A stretch of DNA of 64,000 nt, from positions 3,667,501-3,731,500 of the forward strand of contig CP107851.1 in assembly GCA_036013505.1 (NCBI GenBank), written 5' to 3'. Both the position numbers and the translations under genes were made by a program. Under the pieces are notes generated by a model. That model was not told the origin of the DNA. It did no database searches and saw nothing but the letters and a program-made list of their open reading frames with translations. Origin of the DNA: Streptomyces sp. NBC_00510. Lineage in GTDB: Bacteria; Actinomycetota; Actinomycetes; Streptomycetales; Streptomycetaceae. Shown piece after piece: positions 28,483-36,428 of the stretch. Position 1 is the first letter of the stretch; every line of letters starts with the position of its first letter.

Positions 28483-29907
28483 ATGCGCCGAGCGAAAATC
28501 GTCTGCACCCTGGGTCCCGCCGTCGACTCCTACGACCAGCTGAAGACGCTGGCCGAGGCCGGTATGAACGTGGCCCGCTTCAACTTCAGCCACGGCAGCC
28601 ACGCCGAGCACGAGGAGCGCTACCAGCGGGTGCGCAAGGTCTCCGTGGAGACCGGACGTGCCATCGGCGTGCTGGCCGACCTCCAGGGGCCCAAGATCCG
28701 CCTGGAGACCTTCGCGGACGGTCCCGTGGAGCTGGTCGCCGGTGACGAGTTCGTCATCACCACCGAGGACGTGCCCGGTGACAGGACCATCTGCGGCACC
28801 ACCTACAAGGGCCTGCCCGCCGACGTGCGCGCCGGCGACCCCGTGCTGATCAACGACGGCAACGTCGCGCTGCGCGTGATCGACGTCGAGGGCCCGCGGG
28901 TCCGCTGCCTGGTCGTCGAGGGCGGCGTCATCTCCGACCACAAGGGCATCAACCTGCCCGGCGCCGCGGTCAACGTGCCCGCCCTGTCCGAGAAGGACAT
29001 CGAGGACCTGCGCTTCGCCCTGCACATGGGCGTCGACATGGTGGCGCTCTCCTTCGTCCGCGACGCCAAGGACGTCCGCGACGTCCACCGCGTCATGGAC
29101 GAGGTCGGCCGCCGCGTGCCGGTCATCGCCAAGGTCGAGAAGCCGCAGGCGGTCGACAACATGGAGGACGTCGTCGCGGCCTTCGACGGCGTCATGGTGG
29201 CCCGTGGCGACCTGGCGGTGGAGTACCCGCTGGAGAAGGTCCCGATGGTGCAGAAGCGGCTGATCGAGCTCTGCCGCCGCAACGCCAAGCCGGTGATCGT
29301 CGCGACCCAGATGATGGAGTCGATGATCACCAACTCCCGTCCGACCCGCGCCGAGGCCTCCGACGTCGCCAACGCGATCCTGGACGGCACGGACGCGGTC
29401 ATGCTGTCCGCCGAGTCCAGCGTCGGCAAGTACCCGATCGAGACCGTGAAGACGATGTCGCGGATCATCGAGGCGGCCGAGGTCGAACTGCTCAAGCAGG
29501 GCCTGTGGCCGCTCAACGGCCGCAAGCCGCGCACCCAGGGCGGCGCCGTCGCCCGCGCCGCGGCCGAGCTCGCGGACTACCTGGACGCCAAGACCCTGGT
29601 CGCGTTCACCAAGTCCGGCGACACCGCCCGCCGGCTGGCCCGCTACCGCGTGCCGCAGACGGTGGTGGCGTACACGACCGACGAGTCGACCCGCAACATG
29701 CTGGCGCTCACCTGGGGCGTGCAGACCACCGTCGTCCCGCACGTGAACACCACCGACGAGATGGTCGAGATCGTCAACCAGGAGATGCTGAAGCTCAGCG
29801 ACTACGCCGAGGGCGACACCGTGATCATCACGGCCGGCTCCCCGCCCGGCGTCCCCGGCACCACCAACCTGGTGCGGGTCCACCACCTCGGCCACCGCGC
29901 GGTCTGA
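28483..29907 (+). CDS. pyk: Pyruvate kinase
   Basis: A 474-residue enzyme of lower glycolysis. Motifs: RRAKIVCTLGPA, NVARFNFSHGSH, LADLQGPKIR, KVEKPQAVDNM with the catalytic lysine, MVARGDLAVE and ATQMMESMI, then the C-terminal allosteric domain. ATG 28483 lies 110 bp after ackA. TAGGAT at 28470-28475 could serve either as a -10 box for a near-leaderless transcript or as an AGGA ribosome site. The block pfkA/pta/ackA/pyk is a typical Streptomyces arrangement. Confidence 0.95.
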   Translation: MRRAKIVCTLGPAVDSYDQLKTLAEAGMNVARFNFSHGSHAEHEERYQRVRKVSVETGRAIGVLADLQGPKIRLETFADGPVELVAGDEFVITTEDVPGDRTICGTTYKGLPADVRAGDPVLINDGNVALRVIDVEGPRVRCLVVEGGVISDHKGINLPGAAVNVPALSEKDIEDLRFALHMGVDMVALSFVRDAKDVRDVHRVMDEVGRRVPVIAKVEKPQAVDNMEDVVAAFDGVMVARGDLAVEYPLEKVPMVQKRLIELCRRNAKPVIVATQMMESMITNSRPTRAEASDVANAILDGTDAVMLSAESSVGKYPIETVKTMSRIIEAAEVELLKQGLWPLNGRKPRTQGGAVARAAAELADYLDAKTLVAFTKSGDTARRLARYRVPQTVVAYTTDESTRNMLALTWGVQTTVVPHVNTTDEMVEIVNQEMLKLSDYAEGDTVIITAGSPPGVPGTTNLVRVHHLGHRAV

Positions 29908-29932
29908 CCGGCCGCCGGGCCGCCCGGAACAC

Positions 29933-29985
29933 GGAAACGGCGGAGGGCACCTCCCCTTGCGGGGACGGCGCCCTCCGCCGTTTCC
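29933..29985. terminator. Bidirectional terminator between pyk and the next minus-strand gene
   Basis: Perfect 16-bp inverted repeat (29933-29948 and 29970-29985, GGAAACGGCGGAGGGC) whose loop itself carries a CTCCCC/GGGGA pairing. It ends GTTTCC on both sides, giving a short U-run in each direction, and lies between convergent genes. Confidence 0.85.
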
Positions 29986-30021
29986 TCGTGCGGCTCCCGG
30001 AGGGGTCCTGTGCGGCGGGGC

Positions 30022-31290
30022 TCAGTCCGCGGTGTTGTACACGTGCATGCCGGGGAGCTTCAGCGTGCCGCCGAACTGGCCGGCCTGCTTGACCGTGACG
30101 TTGGTGAAGAAGGCGGCCGGCACGTTGATCGGGGGCGGGGTGTCCGGGGTGAACTCGATCGGGATGAGCCCGAAGAGGTTGCCCTTCAGCGACTCGGTGT
30201 ACATCGTCACCGTGCCGTTGCGGATCGTCGAGGTGCTGCCCTTGCGGGCGTCCACGTGCCCGACGGTGCCGTTCGGCCCCACGACCTCCTGCTGCAGGTC
30301 CTTGATGTCCACGCCGGTGGCGGTGAACTTCAGGACCTTCTTGACCTTCCCGCTCCAGGTCTTGACCTCGACGATGCCCTTGTAGTCGAGCCCGGTCAGG
30401 GTCAGCAGGCTGCTGCGCAGGACCCACGGGTCGTCGGGCAGCAGCGACTGCGTCTCCTGGTAGGCGGCGTCCGCCAGGGCCTGCGCGTCGTGGGTCGGGC
30501 ACGGGAACGGGGTCTTGCCGTCCGCCGACACGGCCGGGGAGCTCTGCGAGGGGTCCGGGGTCTGCGTCGCCTTCCCGGTGGTCTCCGAGAGCTTCTCGAC
30601 GGCCTCCGACACGGTCTTCTTCAGCGTGGCGGTGGTGTCCTCGGCCTTCGTCTTCACCGTGCCCGTGGAGGCGCTCGGTTTGGGAGCGGCCGAGGTCGCG
30701 CCCGGGGCGGGCGTCGAGGTCGCCGAGGGGGCCGCCGCGGCGGGCTCCTCGCTCTTCTTGTCGAGCCCCAGCAGGTCGCCCAGGGCGTCACCGACACCCA
30801 GCGGGTCCAGCGGGTTGTTCTGCTGGGTCGCCGAGGGCGAGGCCGACGGGGTGGGCGCCGTCGTCCCCGTGCCACCGGACGAACCGCCGCCGCTCTCGTC
30901 GCCCTTGCCGCCCTCGTCACCGGAACCGGGGGAACCCGAGGGGTCGCTCGACGGGCTCCCGGACGGATCCGGGGTCGGGGTCTTGGTGCCGCCGCTCGAC
31001 GGGGTGGTGCTCGGCGTCGCGGACTCCGCCGGCTCGTCGGGCTGCTCGATGCACTTCGTGCCCGAGAACGGGTTCTTCGGCAGTTCGTCGGCAGAGGCCA
31101 ACCTCGGCGTCAGTCCCATGCCCATCAGGACCGCCGTCGGCATCGCGGCCAGGGCTATCGCCTTGCCCGCGGGCATCTGCAGCTTGGTCAGCAGCGACTT
31201 CCTCGGTGCCGCGTGCCGCGGCCCCGTTCTCTCACGGGTGCCGCTGCCGGCGGCGACCCCGGAAGCGGGCTGGACCTCATCACCCCGCAC
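30022..31290 (-). CDS. Secreted or membrane-anchored Ser/Pro/Thr-rich protein of unknown function
   Basis: A 422-residue protein. A basic N terminus is followed by one hydrophobic segment (about 43-66, KAIALAAMPTAVLMGMGL...LASADE) that looks like a signal peptide or anchor. There follows a long low-complexity Ser/Pro/Thr/Gly linker (about 80-260) and a C-terminal globular domain of about 160 residues (from FPCPTHDAQALADAAYQE) rich in beta-strand patterns. GTG 31290 overlaps the 3' end of the DUF6114 gene by 11 bp. Last gene of a three-gene envelope operon. No enzyme motif seen. Confidence 0.8.
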   Translation of the reverse strand: MRGDEVQPASGVAAGSGTRERTGPRHAAPRKSLLTKLQMPAGKAIALAAMPTAVLMGMGLTPRLASADELPKNPFSGTKCIEQPDEPAESATPSTTPSSGGTKTPTPDPSGSPSSDPSGSPGSGDEGGKGDESGGGSSGGTGTTAPTPSASPSATQQNNPLDPLGVGDALGDLLGLDKKSEEPAAAAPSATSTPAPGATSAAPKPSASTGTVKTKAEDTTATLKKTVSEAVEKLSETTGKATQTPDPSQSSPAVSADGKTPFPCPTHDAQALADAAYQETQSLLPDDPWVLRSSLLTLTGLDYKGIVEVKTWSGKVKKVLKFTATGVDIKDLQQEVVGPNGTVGHVDARKGSTSTIRNGTVTMYTESLKGNLFGLIPIEFTPDTPPPINVPAAFFTNVTVKQAGQFGGTLKLPGMHVYNTAD

Positions 31291-31891
31291 TGTGCCTCCC
31301 GTTCGCGTCTACGGTCTCGGCGCCGTCCGCCGGGTGCTGCGGGGCGGTCCCTGCCTGGCCGGCGGCCGGGTCGGCCGGGTACTCGCCGTAGGCCGCCGCG
31401 TAGGGGGAACCGGGCGGCGGCACGTAGCCGGCGTCACCGTCGTCACCCTTGCCGCTGCCGGGCAGTTCCGCCGGGTCCGCGCCGCCGTCGGCGGGCGGTA
31501 CGCCCGGGGCCCACGAGACGGCGAGGGCACCGCCGATGAGGCCCAGCAGGAAGCCGATCAGGAAGCCGCCGAAGTTGGAGACCACCAGCGAGACCAGCGC
31601 CAGCAGGATCGACGCGACGCCCGAGAAGACCCGCACCGCCGACTGGAACCACATGGTCAGGCCGAGTACGACCAGCAGCACGCCGATGATCAGCGAACCG
31701 GACCCGGCCGTGGTGGCCATGGTCAGGCTCAGCGCGCCGAGCGAGAGATGGGCGTACGGGAAGTACGCGATGGGCAGTCCGGCCAGCAGTGTCAGCAGGC
31801 CCGCCCAGAACGGCCGCTGTCCGCGCCATACGCGGAAGCGGAACCGCCAATAGCCGAACCGGCCCCTCAGTCCGTGTGTCTCGGCGCTCAT
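31280..31891 (-). CDS. DUF6114-type membrane protein
   Basis: A 203-residue protein with four closely spaced hydrophobic segments (FWAGLLTLLAGLPIAYF; LTMATTAGSGSLIIGVLLVVLGLTMWF; VFSGVASILLALVSLVVSNF; LIGFLLGLIGGALAVSWAP) and a Pro/Gly/Ala-rich cytoplasmic or external tail. The RFGYWRFRFRVWRGQRPFW opening is characteristic of the DUF6114 family. ATG 31891 has GGGAG at correct spacing. It is coupled to the downstream secreted protein by overlap. Function unknown; co-occurrence with DUF6230 points to an envelope role. Confidence 0.82.
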   Translation of the reverse strand: MSAETHGLRGRFGYWRFRFRVWRGQRPFWAGLLTLLAGLPIAYFPYAHLSLGALSLTMATTAGSGSLIIGVLLVVLGLTMWFQSAVRVFSGVASILLALVSLVVSNFGGFLIGFLLGLIGGALAVSWAPGVPPADGGADPAELPGSGKGDDGDAGYVPPPGSPYAAAYGEYPADPAAGQAGTAPQHPADGAETVDANGRHSAG

Positions 31892-31983
31892 GGAAAACAG
31901 CTCCCTGGGACTGGCGTTTCTAGAAAGAGTCAGGGGTGAGGAAGGTGAGGGGCATCCCGTGCCCCCCACCCCCTCTGGTCAGG

Positions 31984-32607
31984 CTAGAAGCACTCGTACT
32001 TCTTGCCGGAACCGACCTTCACCGACATGCTCAGCCCGCTGAGCTTGAAGGTGCCCGCGCTGGTCGCCCACGCGGTCTGGGTCACACCGGTGAGGTGCGC
32101 CTTCCGGGCCTCCTGGGCGAAGGAACCGGGGTCGGTCTTGTCACCGGTCTTGATGCCGGGGCCCTGCTGGGTGTCACCGGCGGCGACACCGATGTTGATG
32201 TCGGTGAACTCCGCATCGGCGTCGAGCTGGTCGAGGTCGATGTAGAGGTTCTTCGCCTCGACCTTCTTGCCGTCGTTGCCGGCACCGAGCTTCAGCGTGA
32301 CGTCGCCGATCGGCGTCGGCACGACCACGGACTGGCACAGTCCGGTGATCGTGGCGCTGTCGAACGCGGAGACCGCGACCGGGATCGGCTTGCCGCCGTG
32401 CTGGACGTCGATGGCTCCGTACTGGACGAAGCCGTCACCGTCCAGGTCCTGGGCGGCGACCTTGAACTGCTGGCCCGAAACGCTGAACGACGCGGCGAGC
32501 GCGCCCTGACCCAGGGCCACGCCTATCGCCGCGGTGGCCGCGACGCTCGGCACCATGACGACGGCGAACCGCTTCCATCTGGTACCGCCGCGGATGAGCG
32601 ACTCCAT
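31984..32607 (-). CDS. DUF6230-type secreted protein (often annotated cholesterol esterase)
   Basis: A 207-residue protein starting with a twin-basic region and a hydrophobic signal or anchor (FAVVMVPSVAATAAIGVALGQGALA), then a beta-rich domain ending KKYECF. ATG 32607 is preceded by a near-perfect AAGGAGGAAA, suggesting strong translation. Relatives in Streptomyces are labelled DUF6230 or cholesterol esterase without an evident Ser hydrolase triad; I see no GxSxG. First gene of the DUF6230-DUF6114-secreted protein operon. A DasR-like palindrome lies about 420 bp upstream. Confidence 0.8.
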   Translation of the reverse strand: MESLIRGGTRWKRFAVVMVPSVAATAAIGVALGQGALAASFSVSGQQFKVAAQDLDGDGFVQYGAIDVQHGGKPIPVAVSAFDSATITGLCQSVVVPTPIGDVTLKLGAGNDGKKVEAKNLYIDLDQLDADAEFTDINIGVAAGDTQQGPGIKTGDKTDPGSFAQEARKAHLTGVTQTAWATSAGTFKLSGLSMSVKVGSGKKYECF

Positions 32608-33135
32608 GACTTTCCTCCTTCTCGGACGTACATCTCCGGCCGGAATCGTGGGGATTGCGGCGGGATGGGAGAAGTGCTACGTCCTCGGGAAGGAGAGCGC
32701 CGTATCGACGGCCGTCACGCGGGAAAGAGCGGACGACGCTGTCCGAAAAATCGGCGATCACCCCCGAGCGACAACCACACGGCCACGCTCTCGCGCAACC
32801 TGCTGGACAGGCCCTGCCGGACGGCAGAGACCCCCCTGCCCGCGGTCCGCGTCCACTGCTGGCACAGCATCGGCGTCCCGGCCCGGTGGGGACCCGTTCG
32901 GCGATCGGACGGCTGGATGCCGACTGCTCGGCGACGGACCGGGCTTGGCCGATCGTGGTCCATTCGGCGCCGCTGCACAAGGGGCGTCGTTACTAGCGGG
33001 TAACGGTGCGATAACCCAGGAGATATGGTCTAGACCATAACCGCTACGCTGCGTAGTTGCGATGGGGGTGTGAAAATCACCCATCAGGTGATAGATCCGG
33101 ACAGAGCCCTGTCACTCTCTTACCGGAAGTAACAG
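32608..33135. other. Noncoding region upstream of the DUF6230 operon
   Basis: About 530 bp with no supported gene. The plus- and minus-strand open frames here lack ribosome sites. The right part (32990-33120) is AT-rich and contains a 16-bp perfect palindrome (33024-33039) and a small hairpin CTACGC-T-GCGTAG (33043-33055). The operon promoter probably lies here, implying a long 5' leader, or a short untranslated or peptide gene was missed. Confidence 0.4.
33024..33039. promoter_or_regulatory. DasR-responsive-element-like palindrome
   Basis: Perfect 16-bp palindrome TATGGTCTAGACCATA. Its inner 12 bases TGGTCTAGACCA equal the core of the Streptomyces dre consensus bound by DasR, the GntR-family regulator of N-acetylglucosamine and chitin use. 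The only gene it could control in a normal orientation is the DUF6230 operon (start about 416 bp away); the upstream gene on the same strand ends at 33228 with its own terminator between. Confidence 0.65.
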
Positions 33136-33172
33136 CGGCCGCGCTTCATCAAGATTTGGTAAAGCGCGGCCG
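33136..33172 (-). terminator. Terminator after the thioredoxin-fold gene
   Basis: 11-bp perfect inverted repeat (33136-33146 and 33162-33172, CGGCCGCGCTT/AAGCGCGGCCG) with a 15-base loop, about 55 bases past the stop of the minus-strand gene. Confidence 0.7.
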
Positions 33173-33227
33173 GTCTTGATCGAGGCTCGAAATGGCTTTC
33201 GAGGCAGGGCCACCTTATGTGATCAGG

Positions 33228-34187
33228 TCAGAACAGCACCCGCGCCAGCGCCGCACGCGCGGCCGTCACCCGGGGATCGTCGGACCCGATCACCTCGAAC
33301 AGCTCCAGCAGCCGCAGCCGCACGGTGTCGCGGTCCTCGCCCGCGGTGCGCCGCACGGTGTCCACCAGCCGGCCGAAGGCGTCCTCGACATGGCCGCCGA
33401 CCAGGTCCAGATCGGCCACGGCGATCTGCGCCGCCACGTCCGCCGGGGCGTCCGCCGCGGCCTTGCGGGCGGCCTGCGCGTCGACGCCCTGCACCCGCTG
33501 CAGCAGCTCGGCCTGCGCCAGGCCCAGCTTCGCCTCGGTGTTCGACGGGTCGTCCGAGAGCACGTTGCGGTACGCCTGGATCGCGCCACCGAGGTCGCCC
33601 TGGTCCAGTGCGTCGTGCGCGGCCGACAACACGAGCTCCTGCGGGGTGGGCGGCCGCTCCTCGGCGACCGGCACCTCGGCGTCGCCCTCGACCGGTACGC
33701 CCGTGATGCCGAAGCGCTGCTCCGCCACGGCGACCAGCTGGTCCAGCACCTCGCGGATCTGGTCCTCGGGTGCGGCGCCCTGGAAGAGCGGCATGGCCTG
33801 GCCGGCCAGCACCGCGAACACCGCGGGGATGCCCTGCACGCCGAACTGCTGCACCAGCAGCTGGTTCGCGTAAACGTCGATCTTCGCGACGACGATCCGG
33901 CCCGCGTAGGACGCGGCGAGGTACTCCAGCGTGTCCTGCAACTGCACACTCGCGTCCGCGCGGTCGGTCCAGAAGTGGACGACGACCGGGACCTCGGTGG
34001 AACGCTGCAGGACATCGCTCTCGAAGGTGGCCTCGGTGACCTCGGTCACCAGGGCGGGGGCGGCGGGCTCTCCCCCGTTGCGGGCGGCTTCCGCGCGGGC
34101 CTGCTCGGCCTTCGCCTTGGCCTCGCCGGCCGCCTTCACCGCGGCGAGGTCGACCACGCCGCTCATGGACATGTTCCGTGGCTGCAT
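33228..34187 (-). CDS. Thioredoxin-fold/TPR protein, YbbN (CnoX) type
   Basis: A 319-residue protein. An Ala/Glu-rich N terminus leads to a thioredoxin fold (about 47-155: VPVVVHFWTDRADASVQL ... VYANQLLVQQFGVQGIPAVFAVLAGQ with the cis-Pro loop GIPAV) and a C-terminal TPR-like helical domain (about 180-319). The redox site that should read WCxxC is WTDRAD, with no cysteine at all, so it cannot act as a disulfide reductase; a holdase or co-chaperone role is the usual reading for YbbN. ATG 34187 has GGAGGA eight bases upstream. Divergent from a TetR regulator. Confidence 0.85.
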   Translation of the reverse strand: MQPRNMSMSGVVDLAAVKAAGEAKAKAEQARAEAARNGGEPAAPALVTEVTEATFESDVLQRSTEVPVVVHFWTDRADASVQLQDTLEYLAASYAGRIVVAKIDVYANQLLVQQFGVQGIPAVFAVLAGQAMPLFQGAAPEDQIREVLDQLVAVAEQRFGITGVPVEGDAEVPVAEERPPTPQELVLSAAHDALDQGDLGGAIQAYRNVLSDDPSNTEAKLGLAQAELLQRVQGVDAQAARKAAADAPADVAAQIAVADLDLVGGHVEDAFGRLVDTVRRTAGEDRDTVRLRLLELFEVIGSDDPRVTAARAALARVLF

Positions 34188-34376
34188 GAGACCAATCCTC
34201 CCCCCTCGTCGCGGTTCCCGGGGAATCGCCCCCCGAAAGCGCCACCTGCGGCGCGCGACGATGACGCGCTGTCCGGCGCGAGGTCCCCACCCGCGCGGCG
34301 GCCGTCACCCTTTCGATACGACCCGTAGCGTAACTGTACGGCCGCACCATACGCAACGGGGATAGGGTTCCCAGCC

Positions 34377-34994
34377 ATGTGCGCGCGTGAAACAGGCAGA
34401 AGGACCGGACGCCCCCGCAGTGCGGAGGCCGACCGGGCGATCCTGGACGCCGCGCGGCAGGCCCTGGTCGAGCTCGGCTGGGGCAAGCTCACCATGGGGG
34501 ACGTCGCGGCGCGCGCGAGGGTCGCCAAGACCACCCTCTACCGGCGCTGGGCGAACAAGAACGAACTCGCCGTGGACGCGGTCGCCGCGCTCTTCGACGA
34601 GCTCGAACTGCCCGACCGCGGCAGCCTGCGCGCCGACGTGGAGGGCGTGGTCCTGCAGTTCGCGGCCCTGCTGGAGCAGCCCGCCACCAAGACCGCGCTC
34701 ATGGCGGTGGTCGCCGAGGCCACCCACGACGAGGCACTGCGGCAGCGGATCCGGGAGGCGATCGTCGACCGGCAGAAGCGCCTGGTCATCGAGGGCCGCC
34801 GGCGCGCCCAGGAGCGCGGGGAGATCCCGCCGGACGACGGCGACCCCGCGCCGCAGATCGACCTGATCTTCGACGTCATCGCGGGTGCCGTGGTGCACCG
34901 CGCGCTCGTCAGCTGCGAACCGGTGGACGCCGACTGGGCGGCCCGCTTCACCACCGTCCTGCTGGGCGGGCTCGCGGCGACGTCAACGGCCTAG
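34377..34994 (+). CDS. TetR-family transcriptional regulator
   Basis: A 205-residue repressor-type protein. The HTH (about 14-60) reads RPRSAEADRAILDAARQAL ... MGDVAARARVAKTTLYRRW; the C-terminal ligand domain (TetR_C_11-like, DIVAGAVVHRAL region) is divergent. TAGGGT at 34363-34368 sits eight bases before the ATG, which fits a leaderless or near-leaderless mRNA. Target unknown; the divergent neighbour is a thioredoxin-fold protein and the next gene downstream encodes a secreted protein. Confidence 0.88.
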   Translation: MCARETGRRTGRPRSAEADRAILDAARQALVELGWGKLTMGDVAARARVAKTTLYRRWANKNELAVDAVAALFDELELPDRGSLRADVEGVVLQFAALLEQPATKTALMAVVAEATHDEALRQRIREAIVDRQKRLVIEGRRRAQERGEIPPDDGDPAPQIDLIFDVIAGAVVHRALVSCEPVDADWAARFTTVLLGGLAATSTA

Positions 34995-35196
34995 CCGTCG
35001 CCGGGAGTTCGGCTTCCCTTTCCTCGATGGAGCCGCGACACCTCTTGCCCGCATGGCATGTCATCGTCATGATTACCGGCGGGTCATCTACTCGCATAGA
35101 CAACCCGGCGGCCAGGCATGGCCGTTGCTCGGCGTTCCCTCGTTCCACCCTGTCAGCGCGCCCATTGATCGCTCGCCCCCAGGAGGATCGATCCAC

Positions 35197-36330
35197 GTGA
35201 GACACCCTCACCCCGGTCGGCGCGGCGTCGTCGCCACCGTCGCCGCCTCGCTGATCGCCCTGACGGCCGCACAGAGCGCCACCGCGCTCCCCGCGACCGC
35301 CACCCCGCGTGCCCACGCCCCGTCGTCCGCCGTCACCGTGGCGGAGGAACAGGCGGCGCGCGCCATCGCCGGCTCCCTCTCCGACGCCTCATGGCGCGCC
35401 CGCGTCCGCCACGCGGCGCTGGCCTCGGACGAGGTGGCCGTCACCGAGCTCGCCGGCCCGCAGCTGCGGCCCACGCTCGCCGACGCCGACCGGCGGATCG
35501 CCGCCGCCAAGGGCCTCGGCGCGGACGTCGGTTCCCTGCTGCGGCTGCGCCTCGGGGACGACTCGATGCGCGAAGCGCTGGCCTCCGGCGTCACCCCGTG
35601 GGTGGCCGCGGCCAGTTCCGACGAGGACGTCCGCACCGTCACCGCCTACGACAGCCGGGGCCGGGCCCACCGCCTCGACGCCCGTAGCGCTCCCACCCAC
35701 CCGGTGTACGTCGTCGACATCGACGGTTCCAAGGCACTGGCCGCGGGCCTGGACGTCCTCCAGTCGGAGCTGGGCCGCCAGGGCCTGACCTCGTCCGCCC
35801 GGCGCCCCGCGGCGCCGTCCTCCGCCTCGGCGGCCGCGGCCGGCTTCTGGACCACGCGCATCACCCAGGTCCGGCTCTCCGACGACGAGGAGCCGTGGGT
35901 CAAGGGCGACGCCGAGATCTACACCCTCGTCACGGGATTCGGCCAGGACGGCCTCGTGCGGGTCGACCCCGTCGACATGCCGTACCTGGACAACGACGGG
36001 ACGACGTACAGCCCGAACCAGATCCTGGTCAACTGGTCGCTGTACAAGTACAACCTCGCCGACGCCGTGATGATGGAGGACGACGGCAGCACCAACTACC
36101 GCGACCTGGCCAAGGCCATCGCGGGAATCCTGCTGACCATCGCCGACCAGGGCACCTACATCCCGCTGGTGAACGCGGTCCTGGACGCCATCCCGGACGA
36201 CTGGTGGACGGACGACCCGGACTACGTCGACTCCTGGTACACGCTGGCGCAGAGCGACAACGGCACCCGCTACGGCGCCCGCGGAAACGGCTGGATGACC
36301 CTCCAGCCGTACTTCGTCGAGCAGTTCTGA
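35197..36330 (+). CDS. Secreted DUF3103-like protein
   Basis: A 377-residue protein with a clear Sec signal peptide (RHPHPGRRGVVATVAASLIALTAAQSATA, cleavage near ATALPA). The mature part has an Ala/Arg-rich helical region, then a beta-rich C-terminal domain with acidic strings (MMEDDGSTNYRD, DDWWTDDPDYVD), which resembles DUF3103 proteins. GTG 35197 follows AGGAGG at 35181-35186; the open frame upstream of that is noncoding. Followed by a hairpin terminator. Biochemical role unknown. Confidence 0.8.
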   Translation: MRHPHPGRRGVVATVAASLIALTAAQSATALPATATPRAHAPSSAVTVAEEQAARAIAGSLSDASWRARVRHAALASDEVAVTELAGPQLRPTLADADRRIAAAKGLGADVGSLLRLRLGDDSMREALASGVTPWVAAASSDEDVRTVTAYDSRGRAHRLDARSAPTHPVYVVDIDGSKALAAGLDVLQSELGRQGLTSSARRPAAPSSASAAAAGFWTTRITQVRLSDDEEPWVKGDAEIYTLVTGFGQDGLVRVDPVDMPYLDNDGTTYSPNQILVNWSLYKYNLADAVMMEDDGSTNYRDLAKAIAGILLTIADQGTYIPLVNAVLDAIPDDWWTDDPDYVDSWYTLAQSDNGTRYGARGNGWMTLQPYFVEQF

Positions 36331-36335
36331 GCAGC

Positions 36336-36372
36336 GTGCCCGCCGTCTCCGGGCTCCGGGGGCGGCGGGCAC
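36336..36372 (+). terminator. Terminator after the DUF3103-like gene
   Basis: 10-bp perfect inverted repeat GTGCCCGCCG/CGGCGGGCAC (36336-36345, 36363-36372) six bases after the stop. Confidence 0.7.
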
Positions 36373-36376
36373 GGCA

Positions 36377-36420
36377 GCGGGGCCCGGCGGGAACACGCAA
36401 CTGTTCCCACCGGACCCCGC
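36377..36420 (-). terminator. Terminator after icmA
   Basis: 18-bp inverted repeat with two mismatches (36377-36394 and 36403-36420) around an eight-base loop, eight bases beyond the icmA stop on the minus strand. Together with the preceding hairpin it closes the convergent gap. Confidence 0.7.
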
Positions 36421-36428
36421 GTCGTTCC

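Noticed and set aside
32655..33003. Possible small genes in the gap upstream of the DUF6230 operon
   Set aside because: No ribosome site, poor codon bias and mutually overlapping frames; kept as noncoding.
34377..34994. TetR gene as the regulator of icmA via the 24-bp palindrome
   Set aside because: It is 3.2 kb away, with two genes between and no copy of the palindrome near its own promoter, so a link is unsupported.
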